Shown in pieces: positions 1-5,391 of a stretch of 6,345 nt of DNA. The position numbers and the translations under genes are program-made. Below the pieces are notes generated by a model. The model saw only the letters and a list, made by a program, of their open reading frames with translations. It had not been told where the DNA came from and did no database searches. Origin of the DNA: Gammaproteobacteria bacterium (GTDB lineage Bacteria; Pseudomonadota; Gammaproteobacteria; UBA6429; Thiohalophilaceae); assembly GCA_029882235.1 (NCBI GenBank), contig JAOULB010000124.1, forward strand, positions 1-6,345, read 5' to 3'. Within the stretch, counting starts at the first letter, position 1; every line of letters starts with the position of its first letter.

Positions 1-212
1 AACTGGTACATGAAATGATCAAAAAGCTCGATGAGATCGAATCTGATACAGATAAGATACAAATCAAAATTCGTGCTGAATTGTTTAAAGTAGAAAAAGA
101 TCTACCGCCAATTGATGTCATGTTTATGTATAAGATACTCGATTGGATAGGTGACCTGGGGGATTTATCCCAACGTGTCGGTAGTCGGCTTGAGCTGTTA
201 TTAGCTCGCTGA
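1..212 (+). CDS. DUF47 / PhoU-like putative Pit accessory protein, C-terminal part (5' end outside window)
   Basis: The reading frame is open from base 3 to the TGA at 210-212, so about 69 C-terminal residues of a protein that is usually about 220 residues long are visible. The first Met (base 15) is internal and not the start. The visible part is helical and charged. It has an EMIKKLDEIESDTDKIQIKI segment, then the ending DWIGDLGDLSQRVGSRLELL, which is typical of the DUF47 (TIGR00153) branch of PhoU-like proteins. These are cytoplasmic helical-bundle proteins encoded next to Pit phosphate transporters and thought to modulate them; this role is family knowledge. The pit gene starts 18 bases downstream on the same strand, which supports both the assignment and cotranscription. 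The promoter lies outside the window. Confidence 0.85.
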   Translation, partial: LVHEMIKKLDEIESDTDKIQIKIRAELFKVEKDLPPIDVMFMYKILDWIGDLGDLSQRVGSRLELLLAR

Positions 213-230
213 GTATACGGAGGAATAAAT

Positions 231-1484
231 ATGGAATTCGAATATTATTATATCGCCATGGCGTGTATTTTTGGCCTGTTCATGGCCTGGGGAATTGGCG
301 CTAATGACGTTGCTAATGCAATGGGTACTTCAGTCGGTTCGGGTGCCATTACCATTAAGCAAGCTGTTATTATTGCTGCCATATTTGAATTTGCTGGTGC
401 TTTTCTCGCTGGCGGTCAGGTTACCAAAACAATTCGCAAAGGTATTGTTGATGCAAACCTGCTCTCGGGCACGCCTGAATTATTAATCTTCGGTATGCTC
501 GCAGCACTGTTGGCAGCCGGTATCTGGTTATTTGTTGCATCTCGTCATGGCTGGCCAGTATCAACAACGCACTCTATTGTGGGTGCGATTGTTGGTTTTG
601 CCGCTGTTGGTGTCGGTGTCGATGCAGTGAAGTGGGGTAAGGTTGGTTCAATTGTGATGAGTTGGGTGGTCTCTCCAGCAATCGCAGGCGTGCTGTCCTA
701 CTGGATATTTCGTAGTGTGCAGAAGTTTATTCTCAATACTGATGATCCACTTGCCAATGCACGAAAGTATGTCCCAATCTATATCTTTCTGGCAGGATTT
801 GTCATTGCACTGGTCACCATGTTCAAAGGTCTGAAGCATGTGGGTCTTGAAATGACCACCGCACAAAGTTATGGCATGGCGGTACTGGTTGGTTTGATCA
901 TCATGGTGTTGGGTATTATTGCGATTAAACGCCTGAAAATTGATCCAAATGCCGATCGCGAATTTCATTTTGCCAATGTTGAAAAAGTATTTGCGATACT
1001 GATGGTCGTGACGGCCTGTGGTATGGCCTTTGCGCATGGTTCAAATGATGTTGCCAATGCGATTGGTCCAGTTGCTGCCGTAATCAGTATAATCGACAGT
1101 GGCGGTCAGATCGGACAAAAATCGATGCTACCCTCCTGGGTCTTATTGCTCGGTGGTGGTGGTATTGTTGCAGGACTATTAATGTATGGTCGCCGCGTGA
1201 TTGCCACGGTGGGTAAACATATTACTGACCTGACACCCAGTCGCGGTTTCGCCTGTGAACTTTCTGCTGCGACCACCGTTGTGGTTGCATCAGGTACTGG
1301 CCTACCGATCTCAACAACGCATACGCTTGTGGGTGCGGTGCTGGGTGTCGGGCTTGCACGCGGGATTGGCGCCTTGAATATGAATGTTGTACGCACTATC
1401 TTCCTGTCCTGGATTGTGACCCTGCCTGCAGGTGCAATTATGTCGATTCTGTTTTTCTTTATCCTAAAAGGGATATTCGGATAA
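231..1484 (+). CDS. pit: Inorganic phosphate transporter, Pit family
   Basis: This is an inner-membrane, low-affinity phosphate transporter (PiT/PHO4 family) expected to take up metal-phosphate with protons. The 417 residues are almost entirely hydrophobic helices. The family's inverted duplication is clear: GANDVANAMG at residues 23-32 is repeated as GSNDVANAIG at 270-279, and PVSTTHS at 109-115 is repeated as PISTTHT at 359-365. The central hydrophilic loop (about 233-250, with the NADREFHF segment) is short, which helps explain why the protein is smaller than E. coli PitA (about 499 residues). The ATG is preceded by a strong GGAGG at 219-223 with a 7-base spacer. The gene follows the DUF47 gene by 18 bases, so the two probably form one operon. 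Metal-phosphate specificity cannot be read from the sequence. Confidence 0.95.
   Translation: MEFEYYYIAMACIFGLFMAWGIGANDVANAMGTSVGSGAITIKQAVIIAAIFEFAGAFLAGGQVTKTIRKGIVDANLLSGTPELLIFGMLAALLAAGIWLFVASRHGWPVSTTHSIVGAIVGFAAVGVGVDAVKWGKVGSIVMSWVVSPAIAGVLSYWIFRSVQKFILNTDDPLANARKYVPIYIFLAGFVIALVTMFKGLKHVGLEMTTAQSYGMAVLVGLIIMVLGIIAIKRLKIDPNADREFHFANVEKVFAILMVVTACGMAFAHGSNDVANAIGPVAAVISIIDSGGQIGQKSMLPSWVLLLGGGGIVAGLLMYGRRVIATVGKHITDLTPSRGFACELSAATTVVVASGTGLPISTTHTLVGAVLGVGLARGIGALNMNVVRTIFLSWIVTLPAGAIMSILFFFILKGIFG
561..587 (+). repeat. Internal repeat of pit, copy 1 (STTH-region codons)
   Basis: This 27-base stretch encodes the first STTHSIVGA motif of Pit. It matches bases 1311-1337 at 23 of 27 positions, exactly 750 bases (250 codons) upstream and in the same frame. 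It is the DNA trace of the ancient duplication inside the transporter, conserved by protein function, and is not a mobile repeat. Confidence 0.7.
1311..1337 (+). repeat. Internal repeat of pit, copy 2 (STTH-region codons)
   Basis: This stretch encodes the second STTHTLVGA motif and is the partner of bases 561-587. The first 11 and last 10 bases are identical between copies, and the four differences lie in the middle. Such similarity between the two halves of a Pit protein is expected at protein level. Retention at DNA level may reflect codon preference or occasional gene conversion, which is inference. Confidence 0.7.
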
Positions 1485-1494
1485 TTCAGCTATT

Positions 1495-1528
1495 GCTAAA
1501 ATGCACTTTTTATAGAGGCACTTTTAGC
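1495..1528 (+). promoter_or_regulatory. Possible hairpin over the aroE ribosome-binding region
   Basis: GCTAAAA at 1495-1501 can pair with TTTTAGC at 1522-1528, and TGC at 1502-1504 with GCA at 1518-1520, leaving one bulged C (1521) and a 13-base loop. The only Shine-Dalgarno-like string before aroE, GAGG at 1515-1518, lies at the loop edge, and the aroE ATG follows two bases after the stem. No T-run follows, so it does not look like an intrinsic terminator. It could modulate aroE translation when read through from pit, but the stem is AT-rich and weak. Confidence 0.35.
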
Positions 1529-1530
1529 TA

Positions 1531-2388
1531 ATGTCTGACATATTCGACTTCGATCGACGTAAAGACCAGTACGCGGTGATGGGTAACCCCATCGCCCATA
1601 GTAAGTCCCCTCGTATTCACTCACTCTTTGCCGAGCAAACCGGGCAGTCGCTTGAATACACCGCGATTCAGGTTGATCCTGGTGGGTTTCAACAGGCCGT
1701 GGGTAATTTTGATGCGGCTGGTGGTAAAGGTTTAAATATCACTGTGCCGTTCAAACAGGAAGCCTGGCATCTAGTCAGTGATCGCAGTGAGCGTGCCGAA
1801 CGTGCCGGGGCGATTAATACCATCAAGTTTGATGGCAACACCCTTTATGGTGATAACACCGATGGTGTTGGCCTGGTCAATGATCTCTGTGATAACAATC
1901 AGCTCGAACTTAAAGACAAAACGATTCTCTTGATGGGTGCGGGTGGTGCTGCTCGTGGTGTTATTGCACCTCTGCTCGTTAAACAGCCTGCAGCAATTAC
2001 AATTGCCAATCGAACTGTAGATAAGGCCAAAGAACTGGCGCAGTCATTTAGTGATATTGGAAATCTATCGGGGTCATCTTATGCTGCTCTTAATGGCAAA
2101 GAATTTGATCTTATCATTAACGCCACGGCCGCCAGCCTGCAGGGCGATCTACCACCACTACCAGAAAATATATTAACTGCGAACGCATGTTGCTATGACA
2201 TGATGTATGCCGCTGCAGCGACACCGTTTATGCAATGGGCTGCAGACCATGGTGCAGTAAAAATTCTGGATGGTCTGGGTATGCTGGTTGGCCAGGCAGC
2301 GGAGTCATTTTATCTCTGGCGTGGAGTGCGACCAGAGACCCAATCAGTTATAGCCACACTGCGCAGTGAGATGTTGGTCAAAAAGTAA
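1531..2388 (+). CDS. aroE: Shikimate dehydrogenase (NADP+)
   Basis: AroE reduces 3-dehydroshikimate to shikimate with NADPH in the cytoplasm, the fourth step of the shikimate pathway to chorismate. The 285 residues carry the full set of family motifs. The substrate site has GNPIAHSKSP at 18-27, with the shikimate-binding serines S24 and S26. The catalytic lysine is K75 in NITVPFK, with N96 in AINT, D111 in NTDG and Q255 in GMLVGQAA. The dinucleotide fold shows GAGGAARG at 136-143, and NRT at 160-162 marks NADP preference. The protein is slightly longer than E. coli AroE because of an 11-residue charged N-terminal extension; there is no in-frame ATG nearer the core, so this start is kept. The Shine-Dalgarno GAGG is 12 bases upstream, a rather long spacing. 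The gene is 46 bases after pit, so read-through is possible. Its last 11 bases overlap the convergent outer-membrane protein gene. Confidence 0.96.
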   Translation: MSDIFDFDRRKDQYAVMGNPIAHSKSPRIHSLFAEQTGQSLEYTAIQVDPGGFQQAVGNFDAAGGKGLNITVPFKQEAWHLVSDRSERAERAGAINTIKFDGNTLYGDNTDGVGLVNDLCDNNQLELKDKTILLMGAGGAARGVIAPLLVKQPAAITIANRTVDKAKELAQSFSDIGNLSGSSYAALNGKEFDLIINATAASLQGDLPPLPENILTANACCYDMMYAAAATPFMQWAADHGAVKILDGLGMLVGQAAESFYLWRGVRPETQSVIATLRSEMLVKK

Positions 2389-2965
2389 TACTTACACCAA
2401 GCTGGTATGTGTTGTAATGTGTTTTTAATCGATACAGAGTCGCTGTTTCATCTTTTATATCCATATAGGCGCTTTTAAAATCAGCGGCTAGACCAATAAC
2501 GCTATTGAATCGATAAATAAAGCCTATATTTGCAATTTTTGAGTAGCCGCTCATGGTTGGGTTTGGATCACTATGTACGCTCACATTAACCCGGCCAAGC
2601 CCAAGCCCTGCATAGGTGAGAAATTTATCAGACAAAGGTAAAAAGTATTTCGCATAGGCATTGTAGTGATATACATTGGCATAACCATTTGTGTACTCAA
2701 GGGAGTTAGTGCGGTTATTGTTTGATGCGATGTCATAGTCGAGAAAGATAAACTCACCGGTAACGCCGAAGTTATTACTAAACCATGCTCCTGCCTCTAC
2801 ACCTAAAATGGTCGAGCTACTTTTCTCAAAGACAATATCATGATTACCAAAGCTGAAGTTACGGCTTGACCATTCAACCGTGGTCCATTTCGGCATAATG
2901 ATGACTTCAGCATGAACGGATGATGTGCCAATAACAAACAGGCAAAATAAGAAAAACCGTTTCAT
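2378..2965 (-). CDS. Small outer-membrane beta-barrel protein (OmpA/OmpW-like porin fold)
   Basis: The protein is predicted to be exported and to insert in the outer membrane. The chosen start gives 195 residues, beginning MKRFFLFCLFVIG and continuing to VHA at 17-19, a classic signal peptide with likely cleavage after A19. The mature part consists of alternating amphipathic strands rich in Tyr, Phe, Gly and Asn (for example GVEAGAWFSNNFGVTGEFIF and LTYAGLGLGRVNV). It ends in Phe (YQLGVSITF), the usual C-terminal signal for barrel assembly. The length suits an eight-stranded barrel of the OMP_b-brl type. An ATG 12 codons upstream (2999-3001) is also in frame, but it would bury the signal peptide and lacks the AAGGGAAGG that precedes this start. 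No ligand or function can be read. Its 3' end overlaps aroE by 11 bases in convergent orientation. Confidence 0.8.
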   Translation of the reverse strand: MKRFFLFCLFVIGTSSVHAEVIIMPKWTTVEWSSRNFSFGNHDIVFEKSSSTILGVEAGAWFSNNFGVTGEFIFLDYDIASNNNRTNSLEYTNGYANVYHYNAYAKYFLPLSDKFLTYAGLGLGRVNVSVHSDPNPTMSGYSKIANIGFIYRFNSVIGLAADFKSAYMDIKDETATLYRLKTHYNTYQLGVSITF

Positions 2966-2967
2966 AT

Positions 2968-2976
2968 CCTTCCCTT
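2968..2976 (-). promoter_or_regulatory. Ribosome-binding site that fixes the outer-membrane protein start
   Basis: Read on the minus strand this is AAGGGAAGG, a purine-rich Shine-Dalgarno sequence just before the ATG at 2965. Its upstream AAGGG half has a usable spacing of about 6 bases. It selects this ATG over the in-frame ATG at 3001, in agreement with the signal peptide. Confidence 0.6.
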
Positions 2977-3011
2977 GTAATAAGTTGTAGAACGGGTGCA
3001 ACAGCTCTAGC

Positions 3012-3040
3012 AGTATACCTGTTTTATCTATAAATTAGAA
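3012..3040 (-). promoter_or_regulatory. Likely sigma-70 promoter for the outer-membrane protein gene
   Basis: On the minus strand there is a good -10 element, TATACT (3012-3017), 17 bases downstream of a weak -35 candidate, TTCTAA (3035-3040), with an AT-rich spacer. The transcript would start near 3005 and carry a leader of about 40 bases. The site lies in the 108-base gap between SirB2 and the barrel gene, the only sizeable non-coding gap in the window. It is flanked by an inverted pair, CAGCTC at 3002-3007 and GAGCTG at 3043-3048, which could be a regulator site or chance. Confidence 0.45.
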
Positions 3041-3073
3041 CTGAGCTGGTCGGTGCTCATTCAGGAAGGGTGA

Positions 3074-3451
3074 TTAGAGGAAGGGCAAAGTTTGCTTGTT
3101 GATGGCAACGGTAACCATATAGATAAATACAAAAATCGCCAGCATCCAGGTAGTTATCCGTTGTTGTTTTGATTTTCCAAAACGGAATGTTTTAAAGCCT
3201 AGGCCAATATAAATAAGTAGCGCAATTATTTTCGCCGTTAACCAGCCATGAACGAATGGATATTGTTGAATCATTATAGCCAGAGTAATACCTGATACTA
3301 ATAGTACAGCATCATTTATATGCGGTGTGATCTTTACCCAACGTCGCTTAAGCAAGGGAGAATCTTTGATCATCCAGATGCCGCGCAGAATAAATCCACT
3401 GATCGAAATCAGTACGGTAATAACGTGGATGTGTTTAATGGTTTCTATCAA
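3074..3451 (-). CDS. SirB2-family integral membrane protein, TTG start
   Basis: This 125-residue protein has four predicted membrane helices (about 7-25, 45-62, 70-87 and 99-117). It shows the features I associate with the SirB2 family (PF04247): KHIHV near the N terminus, a PHINDAVLLVSGITLAI segment at 43-59, and GWLTAKI at 69-75. SirB was first linked to invasion-gene expression in Salmonella, but the biochemical role of SirB2 is unknown and most homologues are in non-pathogens. The start must be the TTG at 3449-3451: an in-frame TAA lies two codons upstream, and the next Met (residue 27) would delete helix 1. This TTG overlaps the upstream gene's TGA (TTGA, 4-base overlap) and has no Shine-Dalgarno of its own, so translation is probably coupled to that gene. 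It appears to be the last gene of the operon. Confidence 0.8.
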   Translation of the reverse strand: MIETIKHIHVITVLISISGFILRGIWMIKDSPLLKRRWVKITPHINDAVLLVSGITLAIMIQQYPFVHGWLTAKIIALLIYIGLGFKTFRFGKSKQQRITTWMLAIFVFIYMVTVAINKQTLPFL

Positions 3452-4038
3452 TGTTTACGTTTTGATATTTTGTCAATCATGGGCACTTTATCATCGGTTA
3501 GAATATAGACAATTATGATGATAAGGCTGGTGATAATAACATATAAAGAGGCATAGCCAGCGACACCATCAGGAATATGTTTTTTAAGCCAAACGATCAA
3601 ACTACCCGCGCCGATAAGCAGTAAAATACTGGCTTGAACAAAATAGTACCAGACCATGCGTGGTGATGAGTCGTGGTGGCAATAAGATGCATAGCGAAAT
3701 TTACGTAAGCGTGGTAACCAGCTGTACTTACTTTCCAGATATAAGGCTTCAGACATAATCCAGATGAGCTGACGATGATAGACTTTTAAGTCCAGCATCC
3801 ACAGCATACAGATACCAATGATGCCGGTTGTATTAATGCCAAGGAAAATCAGTTCATTGGGGATATGGATGTTCAGATTCTCGGTCAGGATATAGGCCAT
3901 ACCGGCAAAGCAACCCCATAGCCAGAGTGAGGCAAGCATACGCAGGCGCGCCTGGATCGACAGGGCGTGCCGCTCCATTTTGCCAACCTCAGCATATGTC
4001 TGGGTGATATTTTCGTGTTCAGTTTCAGCTTTTGACAT
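3448..4038 (-). CDS. Unrecognised four-helix membrane protein
   Basis: I do not recognise this 196-residue protein. It has a charged, probably helical N-terminal stretch (1-32) and two membrane helices at about 34-51 and 62-82. A soluble middle part of about 45 residues follows, rich in Tyr, Arg and Trp and including ALYLESKYSWLPRLRKFRY (98-116) and a CHHD cluster at 120-123. Two further helices lie at about 129-150 and 162-180, and the tail is basic (ISKRKH). The two-plus-two helix plan with a central soluble part recalls RipA-type small octameric membrane proteins, but this is only a topological impression. The ATG lies 18 bases after the thioredoxin-fusion gene with no clear Shine-Dalgarno, and its stop overlaps the SirB2 start, so it sits within an operon between the two. 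A role in the inner membrane with its neighbours is inferred only from context. Confidence 0.75.
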   Translation of the reverse strand: MSKAETEHENITQTYAEVGKMERHALSIQARLRMLASLWLWGCFAGMAYILTENLNIHIPNELIFLGINTTGIIGICMLWMLDLKVYHRQLIWIMSEALYLESKYSWLPRLRKFRYASYCHHDSSPRMVWYYFVQASILLLIGAGSLIVWLKKHIPDGVAGYASLYVIITSLIIIIVYILTDDKVPMIDKISKRKH

Positions 4039-4056
4039 AGATATCGTAGCGGGTTT

Positions 4057-5391
4057 TTAGTCCGGTTCTTTAACGAGCATTTCAATTTTGTTAATAATAT
4101 CAGGCGTGTCCCATTCGATACTGCCAAACAGTGCAAATCTAATCTGGCCTTTTTTATCGATCAGGTAACTGGTTGGAAAGGCAAACACCTTCCAGTTGCG
4201 AAGCGCCGTACCGTCTTTATCCATCACGATCGGAAAATTAACCTTAACCTTTGTATTTATAAAGTTCTGAATGGTCGATTTTTCTTCCGCCATGTTTACA
4301 GCCAGTATAGTAAAAGGTTTTGATTTTAGCTTGTTAGTTAGCCGTTGCATGGAAGGCATTTCATGTACACAGGGAGGGCACCAGGTTGCCCAGAAGTTAA
4401 CTAACACGACCTGGCCATGGAGTGATTTAAGATCAACCATTTTATCTTTCAGATTTTTTAGTTTTAATGCAGGTGGGTTTGAATCACCTTTATATTCTTT
4501 GAGACTACGCTCCTTCTTGCCAACACGTGGCTTTGGCGCTGGTTTTGCTAATGCAACAGCGGCACGTGGTTTGTTGGGAAGGTGGGCGAGTTGCAATACA
4601 GACTGGATGATAAGTTCGGGAATCTTATTGGTGAACTGCTGCTCAAAGCGTGTTGCATCAGGGCGAAAGTGAAACCGGGCACGGACATCTTTTAGCCGGC
4701 GAACATATACATCACTGCCACCCTGTTGCAATGCAGAAACACTGCGCTCCAGTTTCCAGAACCAGGGTGATAGATCAGGTTGTAGAATAAACACAGGTAA
4801 ATTAGTTGCCGTGACAACGGGCATGAATTGCTCTTCAAGTCCTGGATCCGGCGTTTCAACCGACATAATGGGGCTGAGTAATATAACACCAGCAAGTGCG
4901 GTGCTCTCTGGATTTTGTTGTTGCCAATGCCGAGCACCTCGTAAAACCGGGATTGCACCTCGACCTGTACTATATATATAGATAGTTTTGCCGGTTCGTT
5001 TGTGTGCGGCCTGAATCAGACTACTGATCTGCTCAGCGGGAATCTTTTCCATGCTGCTGAATGATACAGGTAGAAAGTTGGTCTCAAATGGGTCGATCTG
5101 CCAGACCTCCATGCCAGATTTAGTCAGTTCAGCGATGAGTTGGCTGGCAACGGTTTGTGGTCCATGTTCAGACGGGAGCCAGAGCAACAAGGCTTTACCG
5201 CCGGCAGAGTGCACATTGATGCTAATTTCTGTTCCATCTGTGGCCTTGATTGTTAATTCAGAGGCGACGACGGTGGGCCCATAGCCAGTCATCACAAGAC
5301 AAAATAGCAATGCTAAATAGAGTTTGGTTTTTGTGCCAAACAGTCCATACTTAGAACAGCAAATTATTCTATTTATATATGAGAACAACAT
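4057..5391 (-). CDS. Exported alpha/beta-hydrolase-like domain fused to a TlpA-type thioredoxin domain
   Basis: The start used gives 444 residues. A hydrophobic segment at about 24-44 (LYLALLFCLVM, ending VVAS) indicates export or a membrane anchor. Residues 45-270 look like an alpha/beta-hydrolase fold: strand KALLLWLPSEHG, then TIYIYSTGRGA at the nucleophile elbow (137-146), and a late D235/H241 region. The elbow reads S-T-G-R-G, with Gly143 where the catalytic Ser should be, so hydrolase activity is doubtful. A Pro/Lys-rich linker (283-307) leads to a TlpA/ResA-like thioredoxin domain (308-444) with FWATWCPPC (active cysteines C338 and C341), EMP after the motif, and the cis-proline P406 in FPTS. 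That domain should act as a periplasmic thiol-disulfide reductase; its substrate is unknown. The start is uncertain: an ATG at 5409 overlaps the divergent gene by 20 bases, the ATG at 5391 has a close AGGA, and a CTG at 5343 would give a tidier signal peptide. This is the first gene of the operon. Confidence 0.85.
   Translation of the reverse strand: MLFSYINRIICCSKYGLFGTKTKLYLALLFCLVMTGYGPTVVASELTIKATDGTEISINVHSAGGKALLLWLPSEHGPQTVASQLIAELTKSGMEVWQIDPFETNFLPVSFSSMEKIPAEQISSLIQAAHKRTGKTIYIYSTGRGAIPVLRGARHWQQQNPESTALAGVILLSPIMSVETPDPGLEEQFMPVVTATNLPVFILQPDLSPWFWKLERSVSALQQGGSDVYVRRLKDVRARFHFRPDATRFEQQFTNKIPELIIQSVLQLAHLPNKPRAAVALAKPAPKPRVGKKERSLKEYKGDSNPPALKLKNLKDKMVDLKSLHGQVVLVNFWATWCPPCVHEMPSMQRLTNKLKSKPFTILAVNMAEEKSTIQNFINTKVKVNFPIVMDKDGTALRNWKVFAFPTSYLIDKKGQIRFALFGSIEWDTPDIINKIEMLVKEPD
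5341..5389. promoter_or_regulatory. AT-rich region likely to hold divergent promoters
   Basis: The rubredoxin reductase and the thioredoxin fusion are transcribed away from each other with no gap, so promoters for both must lie in or near this AT-rich stretch or inside the opposing coding region. For the plus strand a weak pair is TTAGAA (5351-5356) and TTATAT (5373-5378), with a 16-base spacer, which would place the RNA start only a few bases before the ATG at 5390. For the minus strand only poor matches are seen. If the fusion gene really starts at the CTG near 5343, this stretch becomes a true intergenic region. Confidence 0.3.

Noticed and set aside
648..1037. Minus-strand open frame of 129 codons inside pit
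   Set aside because: It is rich in His, Gln and Asp with no domain signal, and lies fully antisense to a clearly conserved transporter. It is a shadow of that gene, as are the frames at 271-486 and 1106-1396.
2378..3001. Longer 207-residue version of the barrel protein starting at 3001
   Set aside because: It would put 12 residues ahead of a standard signal peptide and overlap the predicted promoter start region, while the ATG at 2965 has a better ribosome-binding site.
3042..3059. Short stem TGAGC/GCTCA downstream of SirB2 as a terminator
   Set aside because: Only five base pairs with an eight-base loop and no T-run on the minus strand, too weak to call.
3885..4136. Minus-strand frame of 83 codons overlapping the four-helix membrane protein and the thioredoxin gene
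   Set aside because: It is in another frame of two real genes, has a composition unlike a protein and no start signal. The frames at 4271-4672, 4692-4958, 5051-5284 and 3320-3518 are rejected for the same reason.
4971..4980. (TA)5 run as a phase-variation tract in the thioredoxin fusion
   Set aside because: Five dinucleotide units are short, and the stretch simply encodes the Ile-Tyr-Ile-Tyr strand before the elbow. The frame is intact on both sides.
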